Source: Mesaphorura yosii (Eukaryota; Arthropoda; Collembola; Poduromorpha; Tullbergiidae). From it: a stretch of 64,000 nt of DNA. Position numbers and translations under genes: made by a program. A model generated the notes under the pieces. That model had not been told where the DNA came from and searched no databases. It was given only the letters and a program-made list of their open reading frames with translations. The stretch is from positions 62,001 through 126,000 of the forward strand of contig WIXG01000040.1 of the NCBI GenBank assembly GCA_009869945.1. Reading direction: 5' to 3'. Of the stretch, positions 30,001 to 41,800 are shown piece by piece; position 1 is the stretch's first letter; every line of letters starts with the position of its first letter.

Positions 30001-33000
30001 GTCAGGTCAGGATGTAATCATATTGCTTTGGCTGGTTCATGATTCCGCATAATCATATTAAATGTACATTTCTTTGCTATTTTCTACCCCAATACTGCTC
30101 CAATTTTCGTCTCGGGCTGAACATGCCTAATTTGAATTTATAAATAAATATTCTGACTGCCACTGCCTCCACAAATTGAATTTGTCGCTTCAACTTTTGC
30201 AAAAAGACGAATTTGTCTTTGTGGTCAAATTAAATTTTCTTAAACTCAATTTCATATTTGCGTTCCACTACAAAGCAAAAGCAAAGAGTTGCATCTCTTA
30301 AGCGCGCGTGATTTGGCGATATTTAATAAATTCTTGATTCTTTGGTCTTGAGTTTTGCAAGGCAATATTTCATCATTTTTGTAATGTGCTTTGCTTTTGT
30401 TGTTTGTCCCAGCCAATATTGCTCATATATTCATAAATGAATTGACGCTAGCCAACGCAGTACTTCAAATTTCAAAGAAAAGAGAATGAGGAATAGAAGG
30501 ACCGGAAACTCTTTATCGAAGAAGGAAATATGAAACCACTCTCCAGCAGCAGCGGCCCAATGGCACAACGCTAAGACGTTCGCACAAAGGCGATATGCGA
30601 GTGTGCTTGAGCTTGTGCCATTCGTCATCATTTTTATGAATAGATTCTTACGAAAACTTCTCTTTCCTAGAAGTTTGCGTGGTTGTTGAATAGAATTTCT
30701 TGAAAGTACCCATGTCCTGCCAAAGCATTCTCCTTTTCAAAATGAGTTCTCTACTCCATTTTCTAAAAGATGCGCGTGCATGAAGTGCTCGGTGAAAGCT
30801 TGCTTTCCCTAAAACACAAAATTCATCTCCTTTCGACTGAGTTCATCGCTGTTGAGATAAAAATGTGAATTATCTTTTCTGCCAACAGATAAATATCATC
30901 ACCACACAGAAACCTATCATTACTTTTTGGGTGGCGTTACATTACACACTATGTCACAAAATACGTCAACGTGCTGAAATGCTGAAAAAGATACTTTTAA
31001 TCTTACGAGAGACGGATGTTTACATCCCTGTGCCGAATATGGCAATATTTTATCTTTCAACTTCTAATATTTTCGTAAAACATAGCAAGGCAAGAAAAAT
31101 TTAGTACTTTTTTACTTCATTGCATTGTACACATCCGCTGCTCTTGTCTTAACGCCTCATTTTATTTATGAACTCACGTATCAACTTAGCAATCAGAACA
31201 AAAGCGAATTGCAGCCTCGTAAAGTTGTGAAACTTGGCATGAAAGGTAAATGCGAAGGGTGAAGGTAATTTGAAGTTAAAACTGGACATTTCCTGAAGTC
31301 ACCGAGCGTGAAGAAGCCGTGATCCTTGGATCAACGTTAGGAATGTCGAGAAACACCGTTGCTTTCTCATAAACTTCAGTGAAGGTCTGTAGCAGCCAAA
31401 TGACTGCATTGGCGAGAGGTCAACCTTCGCAGTAGCAGTGGTCGCCAGGAAGTTTACGTTCATACAATAAAGTAGCAGGAGAGGACAAGTTCAAGTCAGT
31501 TCAGAGGACTATTTACTTAAAGCACGAAGCGAACTCATTACTCAGTCTATTTTGTGTTGTAATAACAGCTTCCGCTTGTTCGTGAGAATTTCTGCTTGCT
31601 TTACTGTTACGATTATGATTATTATGAACTCTTACAATAGAAATTAGCAATGATACAGGTGGCTTGGATTTATTATGGGAATTTATTCCTGATGAAGCTT
31701 CAAGCTTGTGCATTTTGCACGAGAGACAAAACCCCATTACAGATTTTTAATTTAGAAAACTTGAAATTGAGAATAACAATTTTCTGATTGCGATTACGAA
31801 TTTTAATGAAGAGAAACTTCAGATCAACTGAATGCATAATTCTCTAGGCTCGGTACCGCAGCACAGTTGAAAATTGAGGCTAGGCGTTGCTGCTAATAGG
31901 AAAAATGAAATAATGCAGAGATGACTCTCAAATTTCTGAACTCGACCGCCTGCCATCGCCATAAAGTCCGTTCTTAATTCTATTCCGCAGTACGTACAGC
32001 ACAAGAAAATACGTGGCAATTCAATTCTGCCATCCATCATCATGCAAAATAATTTGAATATTTGACTCAGTAGTTTCAGGTTTCATTGTTGTGCACGTAC
32101 GACATGTTACACGTAAATACGCATACGCATGAGGCCAACTTTAATGAGGATGACTTTAATAATAAAATGTAAATGATGCCGTGCCATTGTTGATCTTCGT
32201 GTAGCATCGTGTAAGTAGGTTGGCACTGGCACTGGCACTACTCATGATTTGAAGTACGTATGAGCATACATGAAGAGATATCGTTTCGTGAAACGTCGAG
32301 GAGATGAAAATAGGCGTTTTCAAACCGTCATCACCAACCACCAGTAATGATTGACTGAACAGGTCGTTAATAATGTCGTTTTAGGGCCGGGCTAAGATAA
32401 CAATAAATATTCAAGCAAGCAACCAACTTACAATGCTCCCGGCCGACTCACTGCCGACCAAGTCAAGTCATAATTTGGTTTGAATTTTCATCTTTGGATG
32501 CTGATGGCTTCGGCAAATGGCAAATTTTATGAGAAAATCCTAATTTTACTTGTAAATGGGTGCGAGAGACGAAACCGAGCGTCGGCATTTTATGCCTGGT
32601 ATGGTTTATGTGATGCAATATGTAATTATCATTTTAGTACCATGCAACATACATTTTCTCTCATCTACCGAAAGGCTCAAGGTTCATTTATACTGTCATT
32701 AAATTCTTTCCTGACATTTCTGAGTAATATGGCGTCTTCTTTTTGTAATTCTCTGCGCAGTGTAGCTGGCTGTCGAGTCAAGCCCTGTTAACTCATGTGG
32801 AAAGTTTCGCTTTGTGTTTTTCGAAATGGCACGGCGTTATTAATGCGTCTTTGTTAGGTGTACCTGTCATTCACTTGCTATAGTCGCGAAATCACAATGA
32901 CGTGTGTACTAAACTAAAGGATCGTAGTTCACTCGTAAACTCTGACTTCGGCGCAAATCACTGCTTAACACGACATAAGAGGTGTGACGTTTACTTATGA

Positions 33001-35476
33001 GGTGAGATTGACTCCGTCGGGGATCGTTATACCTTTTTAGTAAAATACGTCTAAATCTTCTTCATTTAATGATCTAGTCGAGTAGCTTCGTAATTCGCAA
33101 TTAGTCCGGATAAGAATTGGTCCAATGATTTGCGATTAATGGAATTGGAGCTTCTGACGTAGGGTGAAAGCAAGTTGGTTCAGTTTGTGCAACTAATAAG
33201 CAGAAAGCAAGATAACGATGTGCCTGATAATGCCCACGCTAATGATTTCATATTTTTCTATTCTTGTTTTCAGGTTACACTCACCACTTAGGTGAAGCCG
33301 TCCAGCAGCATCTGAACGAACTCACTTCTTCATCATCAACGTCCTCAACCTCCTCGTCCAGTAATAATAACAACACTAATGGTACTATACAAGGCCCCTC
33401 ACCGGCCAATGGAGGCTCCTCCAACAGCAACAACAACAATAACGATGATGGCATTTACATTACAGCAGGCTACGAACAAGACGCTGACTATCATTCCCTG
33501 CCACCAGACCACGGCACACATCCAGCGTACGTCGAATCCTCTCCAGAGTTCTACTCGTCGTCTCTCATGGGTGATACCAAAGTTTTCCAGCAACAACATT
33601 CACAGCAACAATCGAATTTCATGAATAAGAATTTTGCAAGAAGTAAGTGGCTTATGGGCTCGAATTACGTCCATTTTGCATAATTATACTTACATATTAT
33701 GAGTTTTTTGCATGTTGCGAGCCAATTCAACAAGGAAGTTGTAGAAAATGTTTAATGTTGTAATTTGTAATAACAATCTGCTTGCCTGGCTGGCTGGCCA
33801 GCCCTTAACCATGTAATGCTAATTTGTATCGTAACGTAACGTAACGAGTGGCAAGTCTAATTGTGAAGCTGAGTGTGAACACAATGAAATGGCTTCGCGT
33901 TACGTCTTGTTTTATTGTTTTGTATCTTGAGCCATTTACTGTGCTTAGGTTTAAGCACATTTGCATAGCGCTACTTTTTAACCAGAAATTATTTGTTTTG
34001 AGCCGCGATTAGCTTGACTTGGCGAAGAGCATATCATTATTTTCGCCACGTACATTTTTATTGTTTCATTGTTTCATAAGCACTCTCTGGTGCTGATTAT
34101 TAACATTAGCATTTGAGTAAGATTATTATGCAGACCAAAAAACAAAGTGGAAAATTGGCGATGCGATAAGCACCAGTAACTTGGGCCTTACTCTCCCTTT
34201 CTGCTTTAATACGGAAGGCCAGCGCCAGCAGAATGATTCTAATCTTTTGCGTCAGCATAAAAATTAAGTACGCGGAACTTTTCACAAGAATCAATTTTTC
34301 ATAATTCATACATTCCGTCATCGCGGTGGGTGTGGTGTTCAAAATCGTGTATTTCGTAAATGTATGCATGAATGCAGCCTAATTGGAAATTAATGGTTTG
34401 TAGAATGCAACTAACTATTAATTCTGTTTCGCTTTTCTTCAACTCGCGAAAATGAAATAGCAAATTGGATTTGACTGAGATTATCTCACAGGGGCACTTA
34501 ACTAATTTATTCCATTGTCTTTGTACTGAAGGTCGGTATCCAGAATCTTACTCAGACGCATACGGAAACAGTCCGCACAGCCATCACGGTCATTATGACT
34601 CGCCACCGTTCCAAACTGTCCCAGTCAGCGGAATTCCAGACCACTGGTCAGCAGGAAACGGATCAGGGTCACAAATCGTAGTCAACGGAGTTGGGGGTGG
34701 TGCTGTTAATGGAAACGCGTCATCACTCGTCGACAACATGTCACTAGTTTTAGCAAATCCTCATCAGCATCCCGGCTATCTTCCGCCCCACATAAACAGT
34801 CACAGAGACCAACCAAACCACCTTTCACAGCATCACCCAATGTCTCATCATCATCATTCCCACCACCCACAACTTACAAATGGTGATATCAAACCTGTCA
34901 TTCAATCAACAATGCTTAGCAGTTATGCAGGTATGTGATACTTTGAAACCCATGGGAAACCTTCCGTATTCTATACGTCAACGACTAATCACTTGATTGC
35001 TTTCATGCCGCAGGTTCAAACGGAAATGGTGGTCCATGTTTCACCGGGTCCGGTCCAATTCAGTTGTGGCAGTTCTTACTGGAGCTCTTAACCGACAAAA
35101 CCTGCCAAGGTTTCATCTCCTGGACTGGTGATGGTTGGGAGTTCAAGTTGACGGATCCCGATGAAGTCGCCAGACGCTGGGGCATCCGCAAAAACAAGCC
35201 AAAAATGAATTACGAGAAGCTGAGCCGCGGGTTGCGGTATTATTACGACAAAAACATTATTCACAAAACAGCTGGAAAGCGATACGTGTACCGTTTCGTT
35301 TGCGACTTGCAGAGCTTATTGGGGTAAGTTGACACGAGTGCGGGTGGCATCTGCCAAACTGCCAATACTTTGCCGAAGGTCTCAAATTAATGTTCTACTT
35401 GACTTCACGCAGATACACTCCCGAGGAATTGCATGCCATGGTCGACTTGAAGCCTGAGAAGAAAGATGAAGATTAA
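12004..35476 (+). CDS. pnt: ETS transcription factor Pointed (P2-type, Ets1/2 family), 5'-partial
   Basis: Nuclear ETS-family activator that carries out Ras/MAPK responses downstream of receptor tyrosine kinases. Seven coding exons: 12004-12120, 20431-20640, 23189-23386, 33274-33642, 34532-34930, 35014-35323, 35413-35476. They join in frame into 555 residues plus stop; the first codon is split, so the N terminus is missing. Exon 1 carries [11 protein letters not shown], the conserved MAPK phosphoacceptor region (Thr codon 12030-12032). Exons 1-2 form the PNT/SAM domain, ending [13 protein letters not shown]. Exons 4-5 are disordered: Ser/Thr/Asn runs, then Gly- and His-rich stretches. The ETS domain starts at 35058 ([11 protein letters not shown]) and contains [20 protein letters not shown], whose two arginines in RGLR contact the GGA core in known ETS structures; the protein ends soon after, as in Ets1/Pointed. 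Introns 1, 2 and 4 are 8.3, 2.5 and 9.9 kb. Assignment is from family knowledge; the exon 5 acceptor has an alternative 12 bp downstream. Confidence 0.93.
16813..16831. repeat. (TTTGC)n pentanucleotide repeat
   Basis: Nearly four perfect copies of TTTGC in the long first pnt intron. Confidence 0.85.
18386..18417. repeat. (GCTCG)n pentanucleotide repeat
   Basis: Thirty-two bases with period five, about 6.4 perfect copies, in the long first pnt intron. Its G+C content contrasts with the AT-rich surroundings. Confidence 0.95.
18780..18794. repeat. Perfect 7-bp palindrome around one base
   Basis: CATGCGC, one T, then GCGCATG. The arms are exactly complementary. Function unknown; it could be a factor-binding site or chance. 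Confidence 0.7.
20641..23188 (+). other. pnt intron, 2.5 kb
   Basis: The donor GTGAGT follows the PNT exon and the acceptor CCCTTTTCAG precedes 23189; phase 1 on both sides. No coding sequence was recognised. It contains four copies of GCAG at 22991-23006 and pyrimidine-rich DNA around 21520-21900. Confidence 0.8.
22991..23006. repeat. (GCAG)4 tetranucleotide repeat
   Basis: Four perfect copies of GCAG, about 180 bp before the third pnt exon. Confidence 0.85.
29703..29734. repeat. (CATGG)n pentanucleotide repeat
   Basis: Thirty-two bases with period five, about 6.4 perfect copies, in the 9.9-kb pnt intron. Two- to three-copy runs of the same unit occur at 18663-18675, 19002-19013 and 27331-27342. 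Confidence 0.95.
32222..32239. repeat. (GGCACT)3 hexanucleotide repeat
   Basis: Three perfect copies in the 9.9-kb pnt intron. Confidence 0.85.
33643..34531 (+). other. pnt intron, 0.9 kb
   Basis: The donor GTAAGT lies at 33643. The acceptor is the AG at 34530-34531 after a moderate pyrimidine tract; the in-phase alternative AG at 34542-34543 would drop four residues. It contains three GTAAC units near 33830-33846. Nothing else was recognised. Confidence 0.7.
33830..33846. repeat. (GTAAC)3 pentanucleotide repeat
   Basis: Three perfect GTAAC units in the pnt intron after the Asn/Ser-rich exon; three TGGC units lie about 40 bp upstream. Confidence 0.8.
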
Positions 35477-37700
35477 ACCAAAAAGATCGACCATATGCCA
35501 ATTTTCGGTTCACATCCCACTGTCTCATTGTTCCCCTCCACCGTACGCGAAATGCTCTCCAGCAAATGACAAAAGAAGAACCAGGGTGCATCCTACCTTC
35601 CTTCTTCCATTAGCCATTATGAAACACCACGTTGAGGGTCAACCATCCACGGAAAATGGAAGACGCTCTCTAATTGTGATTGGCGACATAAGGAATAATG
35701 CTAGAATGCTTTTTCATGTATAGATTTCATAGAAAGAAGATAGAATAACCTTTCGTTAGATTTGTTGTTAGTGTAATGTAGAAATAGAATGCAATAGATT
35801 ACTCGACGAGACAACTTTTGCCAAAAATGACCCACGAACAATCTTTGTATCCATCCATTTGTCCGCAGTTGCTTATTTTTTTGAATCGCTTCTCCTCAGA
35901 ATATCATGACCATTAATCGATGTATTGTAATCGTAGGCTATTGCAACCTGTTCTTTGTTGTGGATCACTTGTGTCCAATAGTGTTAAGTGCGCTACTGCT
36001 AGCTAATGTTGAAGTACTTCAGGCTCCCGGCAAAGAATTATTGTAGGGTTGTTTTGATTTATTTAGAATTGTTAGTGCAGGGCGTCTTTCATCGTTACTC
36101 TTCCAATCGCAGATTTCGGCAGCAGATACACTTTGATTTTATTAGCACCATTCTTCGTGAAAAGTCTTTTCATCAATGCAATTTTCCAATTGATGCCATT
36201 TCGCAATTTAAAATGGAGATATTTGCGAACGATTGTCTCATTTGTAGTGATGACGTAATTTATTCCCTTTGGCCGACAATTGTGACCAATGTCGTTAGTT
36301 TAAGGGTTAGGACATTAGGCATCAGGGCTAGATTATCGTAGAAAGGAGCATATTTTACAAGTTATGATTTTATAATATTAGTATTGAGAACCTGGGACCT
36401 TGTATATTGAAAGGCATTTATTATTTTTGCAATGGAACCACCCAATTCGTATTTATTAAGCACATGACCAAATACTAAGAGCCATAAAGATCTCTTACAT
36501 ATTTGGGACGGTAGAATTTATTAGCCGGGTCTCAATCTCGAAGTGTTTAGTTTTTGATAAGACGATGAATTATAATTCTACATTATTAGTCATCTTGTGT
36601 CATTAATTGACGCTTGTACGTGAGTAGAGAGATCGCCGAGCAAAGTCCTTATGTACAAATTCGGAATTGGTGCAGGGATTTTTACGTAACGAGGGTCGAA
36701 TTAGGAGACGTGACAGATTATCATGAAACAAATGTATACACCCAGTGCCTTCTCATACGTTAAGGATCAGTTAAATCTTTCATGAAGTAACAATCTTTGC
36801 TGTTGTGTCTTGTCCGTAGGTGTGAATTAGCAAAAGCAAATTTAAGAGGGTTGAGCTGAACGACCAAATTCTAAGTTTTAAGACAGAAAATTGATGTAAA
36901 ATATAAAGTAGTGTCAACTCTAAATCAGACGTAGTCACCAGTAAATTTGAATTAAAATATTTTGACTTAATTCATAATTCTAAATGCACACATGAGATAA
37001 AAAATAGCACTCTGGTCCTCCTATTCATTATTTAAAATTAGTTAAATTCTAACTGTAGCTAGCAAGTATACTTAAGCATGAACAAGAAAATTGTGCGCAT
37101 GAAACTGTACATTTGTAATTTATAAAGTTTATTTCTTGTACATTTTGTCCAACCCGACTCTTGGCAAATTAGTGGCAAATAATTTTATATTACGACTAAA
37201 GCATTTATCCATAATTTTACGAATAGTTCAAATTCTTTCTTTCTGATGATCTTTCTTGACCCCACGTTTCTTGCAGATTCGCCTATATCGAGTTTATATT
37301 AACCATTTCGTACTTTAACTTCTTTAAGGCATTTCGATTATGGACAAAAAGTGTTTATGATTCCGTTTGGTTGTGCCGTTTCTGACATTCTACTGCATGT
37401 TGCAGTGGCAAAATCGTAAAAAAATCCGCACGTATTTGAGCAAATACTACAATCGTACTCGTAACTTAGAGTTTAGAAAGTAGCTTAAGCTAGCCTAGTT
37501 TACCTTAGCTAACAATTTAAATTACGGGCTCTGTTCAGACGGCTACGCCTGATTTAATTGCTGCGGTTCACTTATCCATTAACATTTGCTTTGGTCTAAC
37601 ACGTTAGACTGTAGGTTACGTAATTCTTTACTTGTTGTGAATTATTTATAATATCCATATTATGTGACGCGGCCAGTTAATTGCTAAAAAGAGAAATAAA
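35477..37700 (+). other. Probable pnt 3' UTR, about 2.2 kb
   Basis: The stop codon is at 35474-35476. The stretch beyond is AT-rich with no recognised coding frame. The first canonical AATAAA I noticed on this strand is at 37695-37700, which would give a 3' UTR of about 2.2 kb. A long 3' UTR is ordinary for a regulatory gene. Its end is inferred only from the signal, so shorter forms are possible. Confidence 0.5.
37695..37700 (+). terminator. Candidate poly(A) signal of pnt
   Basis: Canonical AATAAA on the plus strand, between the pnt stop codon and the DCAF5 promoter region. It is assigned to pnt because it is the only canonical hexamer seen between the two genes. Confidence 0.45.
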
Positions 37701-38610
37701 AATTTGGTAAATGATGCCACAATGTCAACTAGCATCTTGATTTCTGGCCATTCAACTCGTTTGCCCTTTGTGGCATCTTCACGCGTCAGAAGGCGAAGTC
37801 ACTACCGCAAACCATCATTCATTGAAGAGTCGTCATTGAGGATAATCAAATTAGAATCTAATATGTAATACTGTTATAGATTGACAATGTGCTCCGGTTC
37901 TCACTGTTTGTAATTAACTATTACTACTAAGCTGTTTTTATTGTAGCCGAGCCAATCAACGAACGCGGGGTTGTGAGCGGACGAGGATTCGGCGGAGAAA
38001 GAAGAGTAGATGGATGAGCGTTTCCCGAAGCTGTGCGTGATCTGGGGTTTGGCAGTGGACCGAAAACGGCAACCCGGGCTCTGTGTCTGCGTCGGTTCGT
38101 GAACGGCCAACCTCTCCTAGTGGTCATCCGTGCCCAACCCTCGACACGAGCTGTTACCATCCACAACTATTACCACCAACTACTAGACTATTTTTCTGTA
38201 TCCGTCAGTTATTTAATACGTTGCCGAGTACTCGGCGACACACGCCACTAGTCTAATCTTAATTGTAGAAAAGTTATGCTATGCGGGATTAAGATCGAGA
38301 TGAGAGATGAATACACGGTTTACGTGCCTGAAGTCTTTGTTCACTCAATCATTTGGACGCTAGATTCTGTGTTGTCCAACGCTACCTGCCTGCACCCTTC
38401 TGACCGCTACGTTTGTGAGTTGAATTTTTTTATTGATACAATTTTTATTCTGTTCGTCAAGAAAGTCAATAAATCTCCATTTATTTAACGTCATCAGGAG
38501 CCTGGCATGGATTACAGGCATTTAAAGAAGATTATCAGTAATTGGCAGTGCTAATAGAGTGCTGTTAGTGTTGAATTTGAAAGCGTCCACGGACCTTAAG
38601 ATCAATATTT
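37701..38610. other. Intergenic DNA between pnt and DCAF5 with a GC-rich block
   Basis: About 37940-38170 is clearly richer in G and C than its surroundings and is open on both strands over 60-80 codons, but the translations (Arg/Pro/Thr-rich) match no family I know. It follows a possible acceptor (TTTTATTGTAG, ending at 37947) and contains a CCAAT pentamer. It could be a promoter, an untranslated exon or a degraded insert; the sequence does not decide. Confidence 0.5.
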
Positions 38611-38611
38611 C

Positions 38612-38619
38612 ACTTCCGG
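38612..38619. promoter_or_regulatory. ETS/GABP-type core promoter site of DCAF5
   Basis: ACTTCCGG (reverse complement CCGGAAGT) is a full ETS consensus about 260 bp before the DCAF5 start codon and just before a probable untranslated first exon. Such sites are common in promoters of ubiquitously expressed animal genes. One 8-mer can occur by chance, so the support is position rather than statistics. Confidence 0.4.
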
Positions 38620-38877
38620 GCAGAGCTTTCGACATTCGACTCCGAGAGTCGATCTGGAGGTAAGAGCAAATGTAACCTCAATTAAATACGTTTTGAGTGC
38701 TAATTGATGTGAATTAATCTTCTTGCAGATTTCGATGGCAAATCCGTAGTGCATTCGTTCTGGGTCGGGAAAAGAGATTAACGCAGAGCAGAAGGTGTGT
38801 GACGTTCTTACGTACGGCTGAGGTTTAGATTTGATCTTGTTTGAAGACATCGAGCCTTGGAAGACAAAGAACGCAAA
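38620..38877 (+). other. DCAF5 5' UTR with one intron and a short upstream ORF
   Basis: A probable noncoding exon ends at 38659 (CTGGAG, then donor GTAAGAG). The intron ends with TTCTTGCAG at 38728, and the second part runs to the start codon at 38878. An upstream ATG at 38735 opens a five-codon frame ending at 38749 (ATG GCA AAT CCG TAG), which might damp initiation at the main start. The transcription start is not visible. Confidence 0.4.
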
Positions 38878-41800
38878 ATGGACCCAACTAGGAAATTACC
38901 GTTTTTCCGTGGAACAAATCAATTGAACTTTATCCAACAACGTGAACTGAACTCCGCCCTGGTGGCATCCTGGAGTCCGTTTGTTAACCACGGGATAGCG
39001 ACAGCTAAAAATTTTTATCGCAAGAACTTAGTTGCACACTTTGGTTGTGTGAACGCAATTGAGTTCTCAAAGGATGGACAGTGGTTAGTTTCAGGTACGA
39101 TTCGATAAGTGGATACCTCGTGTCTTGTTTCATTGTTTTTAATGATTTAACTGATTTGCAGGTGGAGACGATCGTCGAGTTCTAATGTGGAACGTCTCAA
39201 AAGCCATTCATGGAATTCGACATCAGCCATTCGTAAGTAAATCTGCGAGTCAATATGCGAAGTAGGAGCAAAAGTAATGATCTCTTATTTCTTAGTCAAT
39301 GCAAGGAGAACATGCTAGCAATATTTTTGCGTTGGCCACCGATCAAGCAAATACAAAGATTTATTCAGGAGGAAACGATGACCAAGTCATTGTGCATGAC
39401 GTCCAAACGTAAGCTGATGGTAGATAACATTTCGTAGTGGAAAAGTTCTAAACTGTATAATTTTGAATTAAAAATAGGAGAGTGCCGTTAGACTGTTTCC
39501 AACATGAGCAACCGGTTTTCGGCATTTCTGTTAATCCAATAAATGACAGTACGTTTTTTAAGCAGCATTTACGCCAACGACATTCTTTAATTATCATTAG
39601 TTGATTTCTATAGGTATTTTCGCAACTGCTTGTGATTCTGGCCGCGTTTGCATTTATGATATTCGGGATTCGAACGCTGGTAAGTAGAATCATGATGACA
39701 TGAATCTATTTTATTGATCTTAAACATTTGGTTAAAACAAATGAACTTTATGCGTATAGACCCACTTTGCGTGGCAAGCGCCAGTTCGGCGTTTCACGGT
39801 GTTATGTTCAATCCTGTTGAAACAAGACTGATTGTTACAGCAAATTCAAAAAAGGGAATTTCGTTATTTGATGTGCGCTATCCGAAAAGGTACTCAATCA
39901 AAGCATGTTTATCAACTTTCGCCACACGCATTTGACTACCCGTGACTACTTTTGTGACAGGTGTCTAATGAAGTATGGTGGCAACAATTCGGACCAGTGC
40001 TGCATGAGTGCGAAATTTAGTGCCGGTACGTTAGGCTACGTTGAGAACATTTAAATGATTGGAAAATTTTACAATCTTCGTTCGTATTGTCATTTATATT
40101 GAAGATGGCAGAAGGATATTTGCACTTCGCCGTAGATTACCTCCAGTTTTATACTCTACCGATTCCACCAATCATCTGTACCAGTTCAATCATTTGGGAT
40201 ATTATAACTCTTGCACCATGAAGAGCTGTTCGTTTGCTGGCGAATATGATAGCTATGTACTGTCTGGGTCCGATAATTTTGACCTTTATCTTTGGAAAAT
40301 TCCGTCCCCAGAGCCTCCCACAAGCAGTCACAAGCGTAAGATATCACTACAAGAGAACTTTTGTAGACTTCTGAATTATCTGAATACCAATCTAATCCTT
40401 TCCTTCACCTTCGTCTTTATCTCAAGGGTACATACAAAGTGCACAGTTGGTCCTGAAAGGGCATCGGTCAATCGTTAACCAAGTTCGATATAATCCGGTG
40501 TATTCCCTGATTGCCTCTTCTGGAGTGGAGAAAATTATTAAGGTGAGTTAGTCTTGAAGTTAAAATTGATCGATATGTCAATGTAAATTGTTACATTTTT
40601 CTTTCATTCGCTCGTTTAGTTCTTTTCGCCGTTTTCGCTACCCAGTTCTCAACAAGGGAAGAGTTCTTGGGAATTGCCAAGCGAAAGAGAAAGATCAATT
40701 TATTCGCATGATGATTACATCGACCTTATCATGCAATCCGGCCAAGTACGTTGTTAACTACTTTATTTTATGGTCATAACTTCGCCATTTAAAAAAAAAT
40801 AAAATCAGGCTTAAACCGAAAGCATTTTTGTTTTCTAGTTTGCTTCGTTGACTTTCGACCAATCAAGGAGGAATACCAAAGAAGACCCTAGAATGATGGC
40901 CTTTTTTGACGCTCTAGTTCAACGTGATATCGAAGGAATGGATGAAAGAGATAACGAGTCAGCTACACGAACTTCATACACCAACACAGCTTTCTCTTTC
41001 TCTTCAATATTTTCAGAAGGTAACTGGGTTTAGTCATTGTTATACATTATGGAATTCTACGCCAACAATTAACTACTTCGTTTTGATCTCCAGATTCACG
41101 ATCTGGTTCTGATGTGAATACCCGCACTGGTGCTGACAGTGACGACACTGCGTCGTCCACCAACGAGACTGCACGGTCAGAAAACATTCAAGTTGTGCAG
41201 TTTCCCCGAATGATTTCGGATAGCAGTGATGAGGACTCCGTTCCAGTTGCCAGAAGAGAAGCAGACTCTCCAAATCAGAATGAAGATGAATCGATTGAGT
41301 TGGAACTCGTCTCAAATGCAGCAGAATCAAATGAAAATCAGAACAGGAGAGGGAGAAACGCGACTACAAACCAGCGGAGAACTGACCTCCATTCGAGTGG
41401 TGAAAACTCCTCGCCGAATCCAGACGATGAGAATACTGATGAGATATCATCGGACGAACAGTCACCGCCAGTCAAAAGGTCGGACAATATCATAACCCAG
41501 ATGATTGCCACGCGTCAAGAAATTCTCTCACAGTTAGCAAGAGCCGAAGTTAAACTTGAAATCGAGGGAAAACTGGCCCGACGAAGGCGCCGTAGGGAAG
41601 CCCAGCAAAAGACGAAATCCTCTTCGAGTTCAAGCTCCTCAGCTTCTTCGTCGTCAAGTTCATCGACGTCAACGTCTACATCTTCATCCGAGTCAGATTC
41701 CTCCAGTTCAGATTCCACAAACTTGAGTAATTTGAGGAAAAAAATCCGGCCGCTGTTATGGAGGAAAAACAAACAGGCTCTGAATCCAACAAGTGAATCT

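Larger units (their letters stand above)
23387..33273 (+). other. pnt intron, 9.9 kb
   Basis: The donor GTAAGT follows 23386 and the acceptor TTGTTTTCAG precedes 33274; phase 1 on both sides. No coding exon was recognised; frames are short and unconvincing. A CATGG pentanucleotide run lies at 29703-29734 and three GGCACT copies at 32222-32239. An alternative promoter making a P1-like form without the PNT domain could sit here, by analogy with Drosophila, but I could not identify a first exon. Confidence 0.75.

Noticed and set aside
38602-38850. Minus-strand frame of 82 codons upstream of DCAF5
   Set aside because: It overlaps the probable DCAF5 leader and its intron, and has no family resemblance.
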